Assembly (NCBI GenBank): GCA_031393795.1 | Contig: JANMWE010000157.1 | Span: 1-5,061, forward strand | Source of the DNA: CAMLHU01 sp031393795 | GTDB lineage: Bacteria > Gemmatimonadota > Gemmatimonadetes > Gemmatimonadales > GWC2-71-9 | Direction: 5' to 3' | DNA length: 5,061 nt | Shown here: piece after piece, positions 1 to 4,927 of the stretch | Position numbering within the stretch: position 1 is the stretch's first letter | How the letters are laid out: every line of letters starts with the position of its first letter | The notes under the pieces: generated by a model | Seen by the model: the letters and a program-made list of their open reading frames with translations, nothing else | The model's database searches: none | What the model was told of the DNA's origin: nothing | Position numbers and translations under genes: made by a program

Positions 1-11
1 AAGGGCAAGGA

Positions 12-85
12 GGTGCGAAGTGCGGGGTGCGAAGTGCGGGGCTGGCCCATCAGATCCCCGCACTTCGGACTTCGCACTTCGCACC
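12..85. repeat. Long hairpin with heptamer-repeat arms
   Basis: The left arm (13-40) is four consecutive 7-base units: gtgcgaa, gtgcggg, gtgcgaa, gtgcggg, which is a perfect tandem copy of a 14-mer. The right arm (57-84) is cccgcac, ttcggac, ttcgcac, ttcgcac. The arms are complementary at 25 of 28 positions. Two of the three exceptions would be G-U pairs in RNA from the + strand, leaving one true mismatch (29/68). Outer pair 12/85 and inner pair 41/56 extend the stem to about 30 bp around a 14-base loop. The right arm is not followed by a T-tract, so it is not a standard intrinsic terminator. It lies 28 bases before the chosen start of the glycosyltransferase gene. It could be a dispersed intergenic repeat, an mRNA-end or processing structure, or a small non-autonomous element. 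The structure is read directly; its role is unknown. Confidence 0.85.
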
Positions 86-113
86 CCCAGCATTCCCGGC
101 CTACATTTCCCCC
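78..113 (+). promoter_or_regulatory. Weak candidate promoter, possibly leaderless
   Basis: A TACATT box (102-107, four of six matches to TATAAT) ends six bases before the GTG at 114. TTCGCA (78-83, four of six to TTGACA) sits 18 bases upstream of it, inside the last heptamer of the hairpin. A transcript starting about seven bases after the box would begin at the GTG itself, which fits the lack of any Shine-Dalgarno sequence. Matches this weak arise by chance, so this is tentative. Confidence 0.25.
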
Positions 114-1139
114 GTGCAGCCACCCCCCCGCATCTTGCTCGTCCGCTTCAGTTCGATGGGCGACATCCTCCTCACCAGCGCCCTGGTGCGGGCGCTCCGG
201 ACGCGGCACCCCGACGCCCACATCGCCTTCCTGGTGAAGTCCCAGTTCGCCCCGCTGGTGAGCGAGAGCCCGCGGCTCTCCGAGGTCATCACGTACCACG
301 ACGGCGACCCGCTCCTCCCCCTGGCGAAGGAACTGCGCGGCCGGCGCTTCACCCATCTCCTCGACCTCCACGGCTCGCTCCGCTCCCGCGCGCTGCACCT
401 CCTGGCCCCCGGGCGGTGGCGGGAATACTCGAAGCGCCGGGTGGCGCGCGAGATCCTCATCCGCCTCAAGCGGAACGTCTACCACGATACGGTCCCCGAG
501 GCCGAGCGCTTCTTCGATGCCGCGGAGGGGCTCGATGTCCGTCCCGACGGCCAGGGGCTGGAGTTCTTCGTGAGCGCGGCGGCGACGGCCAAGGTCGATG
601 CCTGGCTCGCCACCCACGGTCTCGCCGGGCGGCCGTTCACGCTCATCGGCCCCGGCGCGGCGCACTTCAGCAAGCGCTGGCCGCCCGAGCATTGGACCGC
701 GCTGGCCGCCGCGCTCGCCCGGAGCGGAAAGTCCCTGGTCGTCACCGGCGGGAGGGCGGAGCGCGAGGTCGGCGACGCGATCGTGGGCGCCGCACGCGCC
801 GCTCGGCCCGAGGTGGTCGCCGAGAACTCCGCCGGAGAATTCGCCCTGCAGGAGACCGGGGCGCTCCTCCAGCGCGCCGAAGCGCTCGCGGTGGGCGACA
901 CCGGCGTGATGCATATGGCCACCGCGGTCGGGACCCCTATCGTCGCGCTGATGGGGCCGACCGTGGCGCCCTTCGGCTTCTTCCCCTATCACGCCAACGC
1001 GACGGTGCTCGAGCGCGACCTCTATTGTCGCCCCTGCAGCGCCTTCGGCGGGCCGACCTGCCCCGAGGGGCACCACCGCTGCCTCCGCGACATCCCACCG
1101 GCCGAGGTGGCCGCGGCGCTGGTCGCGCTCCGCCGATGA
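114..1139 (+). CDS. GT9 glycosyltransferase, ADP-heptose:LPS heptosyltransferase type
   Basis: The 341-residue product has the family 9 glycosyltransferase (WaaC/WaaF/RfaF) layout. These cytoplasmic GT-B enzymes transfer heptose from ADP-heptose to the growing lipopolysaccharide core. The N-terminal strand ILLVRFSSMGDILLTSALVRAL (residues 7-28) contains Asp17, at the place of the catalytic Asp in the family. HGSLRSR follows at 86-92. The C-terminal nucleotide-sugar domain has PGAAHFSKRW (180-189) and GDTGVMHMA (261-269), then a loop ending GPTVAPFGFFPY. A late cysteine cluster (C305, C308, C316, C323) resembles that of many GT9 proteins. The frame stays open upstream to an ATG at 27, but that stretch would translate the hairpin repeat, so I chose GTG at 114, just before the conserved strand. 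No Shine-Dalgarno is visible. The stop overlaps the next start as ATGA. The exact acceptor sugar cannot be told from sequence, so no gene symbol is given. Confidence 0.88.
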   Translation: MQPPPRILLVRFSSMGDILLTSALVRALRTRHPDAHIAFLVKSQFAPLVSESPRLSEVITYHDGDPLLPLAKELRGRRFTHLLDLHGSLRSRALHLLAPGRWREYSKRRVAREILIRLKRNVYHDTVPEAERFFDAAEGLDVRPDGQGLEFFVSAAATAKVDAWLATHGLAGRPFTLIGPGAAHFSKRWPPEHWTALAAALARSGKSLVVTGGRAEREVGDAIVGAARAARPEVVAENSAGEFALQETGALLQRAEALAVGDTGVMHMATAVGTPIVALMGPTVAPFGFFPYHANATVLERDLYCRPCSAFGGPTCPEGHHRCLRDIPPAEVAAALVALRR

Positions 1140-1510
1140 GCGATTGGACCCCCGCCACGACCCGGTTGGTCGAGCTCCTCGGCCGCACCGCGCGCGGGCC
1201 GCGCCGCGAGGGGGTGTATGCCCTCTGGCTGGTGGTGCGCGCGGCCGAGGAAGGACAGCTCGATCCACCGGTCGGGCCGAAGCTCCGGGGCCGTCACCTC
1301 GAAGCACTCCGGCATCGCTTGAGCACCCTTACTCTCCCCGCCCCCGTCCGCCGCGCGGTGACCGCCGCGCTCGCCCAGCTCGGCGACGACACCCCGGATG
1401 CCCCGGCCATTGCGCTCCATCAATTGACCGCCCCCGCCCGCGAGGCCCTCGGCCCCGAAGTCGCCGACGCGGTGGCGGCTGCGGCCCGGGCAGCCCGCGG
1501 GACGCGATAG
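1136..1510 (+). CDS. Unrecognised 124-residue helical protein
   Basis: I do not recognise this protein. It starts at an ATG that shares the ATGA overlap with the glycosyltransferase stop, which implies translational coupling; no clear Shine-Dalgarno precedes it. The product is rich in Ala, Arg and Leu and looks mostly helical: an N-terminal helix-like stretch (TTRLVELLGRTARG, 8-21), a hydrophobic segment VYALWLVVRAAEEG (27-40), an Arg-rich middle, and an Ala-rich end (109-121). No signal peptide, cysteine motif or catalytic signature is visible. VYALWLVV is too short for a confident membrane span. It ends 11 bases before the DnaB-like gene, so it may be cotranscribed with both neighbours. The overlap, fitting spacing and absence of a better frame support it as real, but open frames are common at this GC content. 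Confidence 0.6.
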   Translation: MSDWTPATTRLVELLGRTARGPRREGVYALWLVVRAAEEGQLDPPVGPKLRGRHLEALRHRLSTLTLPAPVRRAVTAALAQLGDDTPDAPAIALHQLTAPAREALGPEVADAVAAAARAARGTR

Positions 1511-1521
1511 TAGACTTGAGC

Positions 1522-2388
1522 ATGCCCAAGCCCTCGCGTCGGTTACGGCCCTCCATCGAGACGGTCGTCCAGCAGGTGGACGCCACCCTCGACGGCGAGC
1601 CGCGCGCCGACAACATCCCCACCGGCTTCCCGTCGATCGACCGCCTTCTCGGCGGCGGGCTCCGCCGGCGCGACCTCGTGCTCCTGGCCGGGGACATCGG
1701 CAGCGGGAAGAGTTCGCTCGCGCTGGGGATCGCGCTCCGGAGCGTGCTGGCGGGAACACCGGTCCTCTTCCTCTCGGGCGAGATGAGCGAGGAGCGGCTG
1801 ATGGAGCGCGCCCTCGCCATCGAAGGGCGTGCCACGGTGGACGAGCTTCGCACCGGGAAGCTCACCGACGAGCGGCGCTCGGCGGTGGGGGCGGCGGCCG
1901 TGCGGCTCCGGGGCGCTCCCCTGGTGGTGCGGCCCCTCATCGGTCGGGAGTTCGCGGAGATCGAGGAGGCCCTCGTGGTGGTCCCCCGCCCCGCCCTCGT
2001 GGTCATCGACTACCTGCAGCTGGTCCCGTCGCCCCACCCCACGCGCGAACAGGACGACGTGCTCGCGCTCGCCACTCGCGCCCTGAAGGGGGTCGCGCTG
2101 GCGGAGAATGTTGCGATCCTCGCGGTGGCCCAGCTTCCGGCGTTGGTGGCCACACGCGAAGACCCCCGCCCCACGCTCGATGATCTGGGGGGACGGGGGC
2201 AGGTGAAGCAGCATGCCGACGTGGTGCTGGGGCTCTACCGCGAAGAGATGTATCGCCCCGGAGGCGGGGTGGAGGGGGCGACGGAATTGATCGTCGGGAA
2301 GAACCGCAACGGCCCGACCGGCTTCGCCGACCTCTACTTTTACCAGCGCTGGCTCAGGTTCGAGGACATGCTGGACCCTGACCGCTGA
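1522..2388 (+). CDS. Stand-alone DnaB-type helicase C-terminal domain (RecA-fold ATPase)
   Basis: The 288-residue product aligns by eye with the C-terminal motor of the replicative helicase DnaB. Entry motif TGFPSIDRLLGGGL lies at 34-47 and Walker A GDIGSGKS at 57-64 (Lys63, Ser64). SGEMSEERLMERALA (85-99) matches the DnaB SLEMS region with Glu87 at the usual catalytic glutamate site. RTGKLTDE follows at 110-117, Walker B LVVIDYLQL at 159-167 (Asp163), and AVAQLPA at 201-207 with the sensing Gln204. QHADVVLGLYREEMY is at 230-244, and the basic-finger motif GKNRNGPTG at 259-267. All nucleotide-site residues seem intact. Full DnaB is roughly 450-470 residues; here only about 30 residues precede the motor, so the DnaG-interacting N-terminal domain is absent. 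It is probably an accessory ATPase or helicase rather than the replicative one. ATG 1522 was chosen; an in-frame TTG at 1516 is the alternative, and neither has a good ribosome site. Confidence 0.87.
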   Translation: MPKPSRRLRPSIETVVQQVDATLDGEPRADNIPTGFPSIDRLLGGGLRRRDLVLLAGDIGSGKSSLALGIALRSVLAGTPVLFLSGEMSEERLMERALAIEGRATVDELRTGKLTDERRSAVGAAAVRLRGAPLVVRPLIGREFAEIEEALVVVPRPALVVIDYLQLVPSPHPTREQDDVLALATRALKGVALAENVAILAVAQLPALVATREDPRPTLDDLGGRGQVKQHADVVLGLYREEMYRPGGGVEGATELIVGKNRNGPTGFADLYFYQRWLRFEDMLDPDR

Positions 2389-2405
2389 CCTCCGGGGGTC
2401 AGTGG
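2382..2405. terminator. Hairpin at the convergent gene ends
   Basis: Bases 2382-2390 pair with 2397-2405 around a six-base loop (2391-2396), with one G-U pair on + strand RNA. The core is CTGACC / GGTCAG. It sits where the DnaB-like gene and the - strand lipoprotein gene converge, so it could stop transcription from both sides. Neither side has a run of T after the stem, so it is not a classic intrinsic terminator. Blocking or stabilising mRNA ends is equally possible. Confidence 0.4.
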
Positions 2406-2884
2406 CGACGGGCCGGCGGGGTCCTGGGGAGGGGCGCCGCCGCGCGACGGGCGGTCGAGTCGGACCTGGCACTGTCCGCGACCGTGCGGTGCGTCGTGTC
2501 GGCGCCGGCCACCACCGCGCCGGTCAGCTCGATGATGCTCCCTTCATTCCCGGCCTCGGGACGGATCCGCACCCAGAGGGGGCGCTTGGTATACTCGACG
2601 TAGTACGCGTGCTCCCCCGCCGCCCCCCGGGTGTTGCTGATCATATGGTAGATCGTGTCTCCCGCGAATAGACGACGATAGAATTCCGCCACCGTGTCGG
2701 CCGGCGTGGCTGAACGGAAGGTGAACATCAGCGCATCTTCGCTGCCGGACTGCCCCAGATATTCAGGGTTGGGCGGAAGCGGGAGGGTGGCGAAGGCGGC
2801 CGGGAGACTCGGCAGCTTGGGCCGGTCCGGGGAACAGCCGAGGAGCAGGGCGGCGGCGAGGGCCGCGACGGTCAGAGAGCGCAT
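2399..2884 (-). CDS. Small predicted lipoprotein of unknown function
   Basis: The 161-residue product begins with a lipoprotein signal peptide: MRS, a hydrophobic stretch LTVAALAAALLL, then the lipobox LLGC with the lipidated cysteine at 17. Ser follows it at +2, which in Gram-negative cells usually allows export to the outer membrane. Residues 51-127 look like a compact alpha/beta domain (ALMFTFRSATPADTVAEFYRRLF, then EHAYYVEYTKRPLWVRIRP and GSIIELTGAVV). The FYRRL helix followed by strands resembles small envelope proteins found in soil bacteria, but I cannot name a family. The C-terminal tail (about 128-161) is rich in Ala, Arg, Thr and Pro and is probably disordered. It is convergent with the DnaB-like gene, with ten bases between the two stop codons, and divergent from yebC. 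The ATG has no ribosome site and lies just after a candidate promoter. Confidence 0.8.
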   Translation of the reverse strand: MRSLTVAALAAALLLGCSPDRPKLPSLPAAFATLPLPPNPEYLGQSGSEDALMFTFRSATPADTVAEFYRRLFAGDTIYHMISNTRGAAGEHAYYVEYTKRPLWVRIRPEAGNEGSIIELTGAVVAGADTTHRTVADSARSDSTARRAAAPLPRTPPARRH

Positions 2885-2893
2885 GAGGCGGGA

Positions 2894-2923
2894 AGCCTAG
2901 CGGTACCGGACAGGTGGCGTCAA
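2894..2923 (-). promoter_or_regulatory. Candidate promoter for the lipoprotein gene
   Basis: On the - strand, TTGACG (2923 down to 2918) matches five of six bases of the -35 consensus. It is followed after 18 bases by TAGGCT (2899 down to 2894), a weak -10 box. Transcription would begin about 2887-2885, almost at the ATG at 2884, which suggests a leaderless or very short-leader mRNA and fits the missing Shine-Dalgarno. Confidence 0.38.
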
Positions 2924-2939
2924 CCCGGTCGGACCCGCT

Positions 2940-2958
2940 TATTTTGGGGCCTACCCCA
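2940..2958 (+). promoter_or_regulatory. Candidate yebC -10 box with adjacent small dyad
   Basis: TATTTT at 2940-2945 is the only AT-rich hexamer in the gap before yebC and is placed to start a transcript about 15-20 bases ahead of the gene. A consensus -35 is not visible at the right spacing (GCGTCA at 2917-2922 matches only three of six). Directly after it, TGGGG (2945-2949) and CCCCA (2954-2958) form a small inverted repeat over the expected start point. This could be an operator-like site or chance. Confidence 0.35.
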
Positions 2959-2959
2959 C

Positions 2960-2963
2960 GAGG
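2960..2963 (+). promoter_or_regulatory. Ribosome binding site deciding the yebC start
   Basis: GAGG at 2960-2963 is six bases before the ATG at 2970 but only three before the ATG at 2967. The spacing favours the second of the two adjacent ATG codons, which also gives the usual MAGHSKW beginning of the family. Confidence 0.6.
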
Positions 2964-2969
2964 TGGATG

Positions 2970-3722
2970 ATGGCCGGCCATAGTAAATGGAAGCAGATCA
3001 AGCGGAAGAAGGCGGTGACCGACAACCGCCGCGCGTCGGCGTGGACCAAGCTGATCCGCGAGATCACGGTCGCGGCGAAGGCCGGCGGGGGCGACCTCGA
3101 CGGGAATCCCCGGCTCCGCCTCGCAGTCGACACGGCCAAGGCGGCCAACATGCCGAACGTCAACATCGACCGCGCCATCAAGAAGGGGACCGGCGAACTC
3201 GAAGGGGAGACGATCGTCGAGCTGGCGTATGAAGGGTACGGACCTGGCGGCGTGGCGATCTATGTCGAAGCGACCAGCGACAACCCCACTCGGACCGTGG
3301 CCGACATCCGGTTCGTCTTCAGCCGGAACGGCGGCCACCTCGGCGCCTCCAACTCGGTGTCGTGGATGTTCGATCGGAAGGGCGAGATCACGCTCGACGC
3401 CACCAAGGTGAAGAACGAGGAGCAGGCGCTCGAGCTCGCCCTCGAGGCCGGCGCCGAGGACTTCATCAAGGAGGGGGACCAGTTCATCGTCTCCACCGCC
3501 CCCCTCGCGGTCCACACAGTGCTGGAGACCCTCAAGGCGAAGGGCCTCGCGCCCGACTCGGCCGAGGTGGCGATGGTCCCGAAGAACACGGTGAAGGTCG
3601 AAGGGAAGGATGCCGAGCAGCTCATCAAGCTGATCGACGCGCTCGAAGAACTGGACGACGTCGCCAAGGTATTCTCCAACTTCGAGATGGACGCCGAGGC
3701 GATGGCCGAGGCCGGCAACTGA
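2970..3722 (+). CDS. yebC: YebC/TACO1-family protein
   Basis: The 250-residue product is a clear, full-length YebC/PmpR/TACO1 protein. It opens with the signature MAGHSKWKQIKRKKA (1-15). It then has AAKAGGGDLDGNPRLRLAVDTAKAANMPNVNIDRAIKKGTG (35-75), the central YEGYGPGGVAIYVEATSDNPTRTVADIRFVFSRNGGHLG (88-125), and a C-terminal part with VPKNTV (204-209) and IDALEELDDV (222-231). Members are cytoplasmic. They were long annotated as transcriptional regulators, and recent work on YebC and TACO1 links the family to relief of ribosome stalling at polyproline stretches. ATG 2970 gives the standard N-terminus; ATG 2967 would add one Met. It is the first gene of the likely yebC-ruvC-ruvA operon, an arrangement common in bacteria. 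Its TGA stop overlaps the ruvC start by four bases. Confidence 0.97.
   Translation: MAGHSKWKQIKRKKAVTDNRRASAWTKLIREITVAAKAGGGDLDGNPRLRLAVDTAKAANMPNVNIDRAIKKGTGELEGETIVELAYEGYGPGGVAIYVEATSDNPTRTVADIRFVFSRNGGHLGASNSVSWMFDRKGEITLDATKVKNEEQALELALEAGAEDFIKEGDQFIVSTAPLAVHTVLETLKAKGLAPDSAEVAMVPKNTVKVEGKDAEQLIKLIDALEELDDVAKVFSNFEMDAEAMAEAGN
3708..3711 (+). promoter_or_regulatory. Ribosome binding site for the ruvC CTG start
   Basis: GAGG at 3708-3711, inside the end of yebC, lies seven bases before the CTG at 3719. No ATG, GTG or TTG in this frame is near enough to use it, so it supports initiation at CTG. Confidence 0.5.
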
Positions 3723-4222
3723 AGATCCTCGGCATCGACCCGGGGACCGCGGTGCTCGGCTTCGGCGTGATCGAGTCCGGCACCCCCGCCACCCTCATCG
3801 AGTGCGGCGTGGTCCGCACCTCCGCCTCCCAGCCATTGCAGATCCGACTGGCCGCAGTGCACGAGGGGGTCACCGAGCTGATCGCCCGCCACCGCCCCGA
3901 TGTCATCGCGGTCGAAGGGGTGTTCTACGGCAAGAACGTCCGGTCGGCCATCGTGCTGAGCCATGCCCGCGGTGTCATCCTCCTGGCGGCGGCGCAGGCC
4001 GGGATCCCCACCCACGAGTACTCGCCGGCGCAGGTCAAGAAGTCGGTGGTGGGACGCGGGGCAGCGCTCAAGAACCAGGTCGGGTACGCGGTGATGCAGC
4101 TGCTCCGCCTCCGCACCGCACCCAAGCCGGCCGACGCGGCCGACGCCGTCGCGATCGCCCTCACCCACCTGCTGGTCGGACCCGGAAGGAATCGCATCGC
4201 CCCCTGGAGGGCCCGCGGATGA
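3719..4222 (+). CDS. ruvC: Holliday junction resolvase RuvC, apparent CTG start
   Basis: The 167-residue product is a complete RuvC, the endonuclease that cuts Holliday junctions symmetrically as a dimer together with RuvAB. Numbering the CTG codon as residue 1 puts the four acidic catalytic residues near their positions in E. coli RuvC: Asp7 (KILGIDPGT), Glu66 (VIAVEGVFYGKN), and Asp139 and Asp142 (ADAADAVAIALTH). HARGVILLAAAQ (82-93) and the QVKKSVVGRGAALKNQV segment (105-121) are also typical. No ATG, GTG or TTG lies in frame between the end of yebC and the catalytic Asp7; the next GTG, at residue 12, would delete Asp7. CTG 3719 therefore looks like the true start, overlapping the yebC stop as CTGA. 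A miscalled base is the alternative. Its own stop overlaps ruvA as ATGA, implying coupled translation. Confidence 0.95.
   Translation: MKILGIDPGTAVLGFGVIESGTPATLIECGVVRTSASQPLQIRLAAVHEGVTELIARHRPDVIAVEGVFYGKNVRSAIVLSHARGVILLAAAQAGIPTHEYSPAQVKKSVVGRGAALKNQVGYAVMQLLRLRTAPKPADAADAVAIALTHLLVGPGRNRIAPWRARG
4206..4210 (+). promoter_or_regulatory. Ribosome binding site of ruvA
   Basis: GGAGG at 4206-4210, within the end of ruvC, is eight bases before the ruvA ATG. It is the strongest Shine-Dalgarno in the window. Confidence 0.75.
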
Positions 4223-4809
4223 TCAGCACCGTGCTCGGCGTCCTGGCCGATCGCTCGAGCGAGACCGTGCTCGTCGAGACCAACGGCGGCGTGGGCTACG
4301 CCATCACCGTCCCCATCGGCGTCCACGAGCGGCTCCCGCCCGCCGGCAAAAGCGTGCGGCTCTTCACCGAGCTGGTGGTGAAGGAGGACGGCTGGGCCCT
4401 CTACGGCTTCGACGATCCCGCCGAGCGGACCATCTTCCAGCGGCTACTCGGCGCGAGCGGCGTCGGGCCCAAGCTCGCCCTCGCGATCCTCTCGCACCTC
4501 GGCCCTGCGCGCACCGTGCGGAGCCTGCAGGGGAAGGACATCATCACCCTTTCCACCGTGAGCGGTATCGGCAAGAAGAAGGCGGAGAAGATGGTCATCG
4601 AGCTGCACGACCGCTTCGCTGACCTCCACATCGCCGCCATGGCCAGCGCTCCGCCCGCCGCCGGCGACGCCGCCGTGAAGGCACTGGTGAATCTTGGATA
4701 CGCATTGCGTGACGCCGAGACCGCCGTGCGCGGCGAGCTCCAGGCCGGCACTCCCGAAGAGACCAGTGCGCTCGTGAAGCGGGCGCTGCAGCGACTGGCG
4801 AGTCGGTAG
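4219..4809 (+). CDS. ruvA: Holliday junction DNA-binding protein RuvA
   Basis: The 196-residue product is a full-length RuvA, the tetrameric protein that clamps Holliday junctions in the square-planar form and recruits the RuvB motor for branch migration. Domain I, an OB-fold, spans about 1-63 (MISTVLGVLADRS, then GVGYAITVP, LVVKEDGWALYGF). Domain II contains two helix-hairpin-helix motifs: LLGASGVGPKLALAIL (76-91) and LSTVSGIGKKKAEKMVIEL (111-129). A flexible Ala/Pro-rich linker (about 139-149) leads to domain III (150-196, AVKALVNLGYALRDAETAV), which contacts RuvB. The gene is coupled to ruvC by the ATGA overlap and a good ribosome site. No ruvB follows directly; a repeat element and a small zinc-ribbon gene come next. 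Confidence 0.97.
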   Translation: MISTVLGVLADRSSETVLVETNGGVGYAITVPIGVHERLPPAGKSVRLFTELVVKEDGWALYGFDDPAERTIFQRLLGASGVGPKLALAILSHLGPARTVRSLQGKDIITLSTVSGIGKKKAEKMVIELHDRFADLHIAAMASAPPAAGDAAVKALVNLGYALRDAETAVRGELQAGTPEETSALVKRALQRLASR

Positions 4810-4825
4810 CTCCCATGAGATCAAA

Positions 4826-4894
4826 GGCTATTGGCTTCTGGCTTTTGGCGACTCCGATGCATGTAAAGCTCCGATCCACCAATAGCCAATAGCC
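4826..4894. repeat. Intergenic hairpin with AT-richer heptamer repeats
   Basis: Downstream of ruvA, four 7-base units run together: ggctatt (4826), ggcttct (4833), ggctttt (4840), ggcgact (4847). The opposite arm holds aatagcc twice (4881-4887 and 4888-4894). Bases 4826-4841 and 4879-4894 are complementary at 14 of 16 positions, enclosing a 37-base loop. The loop carries a direct repeat of ctccgat (4852-4858 and 4869-4875) and the palindrome atgcat (4857-4862). Base composition is much lower in GC than the flanking genes. The right arm has no T-tract, so this is not a plain terminator. Its sequence is unrelated to the hairpin at 12-85 but its 7-base build is the same. Confidence 0.75.
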
Positions 4895-4913
4895 TCCAAA
4901 ATACGATCACCAC

Positions 4914-4917
4914 GGAG
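4914..4917 (+). promoter_or_regulatory. Possible ribosome binding site of the zinc-ribbon gene
   Basis: GGAG at 4914-4917 is ten bases before the ATG at 4928, a slightly long spacing. A weak -10-like TACGAT lies at 4902-4907, but no -35 box is recognisable. Confidence 0.4.
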
Positions 4918-4927
4918 CATCACCGCT

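Noticed and set aside
12..85. CRISPR-like repeat/spacer array
   Set aside because: The units are contiguous 7-mers with no spacers, arranged as an inverted repeat, and no cas-like genes are present.
27..113. Longer N-terminus for the glycosyltransferase from ATG 27
   Set aside because: It would translate the heptamer hairpin and adds residues with no family resemblance; the conserved strand begins just after GTG 114.
20..1135. Long open frame upstream of and in frame with the 124-residue protein, giving a 496-residue product
   Set aside because: It runs through the glycosyltransferase in another frame, is dominated by Arg/Pro/Gly/Ala with no recognisable motif, and is a GC-driven shadow. 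Only the part from ATG 1136 is kept.
1144..1521. N-terminal extension of the DnaB-like protein from ATG 1144
   Set aside because: The extra residues are Arg/Pro-rich shadow of the 124-residue gene and do not resemble a DnaB N-terminal domain.
1543..2472. 309-codon open frame on the - strand opposite the DnaB-like gene
   Set aside because: Antisense shadow in GC-rich DNA, rich in His, Arg, Pro and Gly, with no motif; the + strand frame has all ATPase motifs.
3260..4168. 302-codon open frame on the - strand across yebC and ruvC
   Set aside because: It covers two unmistakable + strand genes and shows no family signature of its own.
4843..4901. Extra pairing of ttttgg (4843-4848) with ccaaaa (4896-4901) in the second hairpin
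   Set aside because: It would cross the main stem as a pseudoknot, and six-base matches are common in low-complexity repeats.
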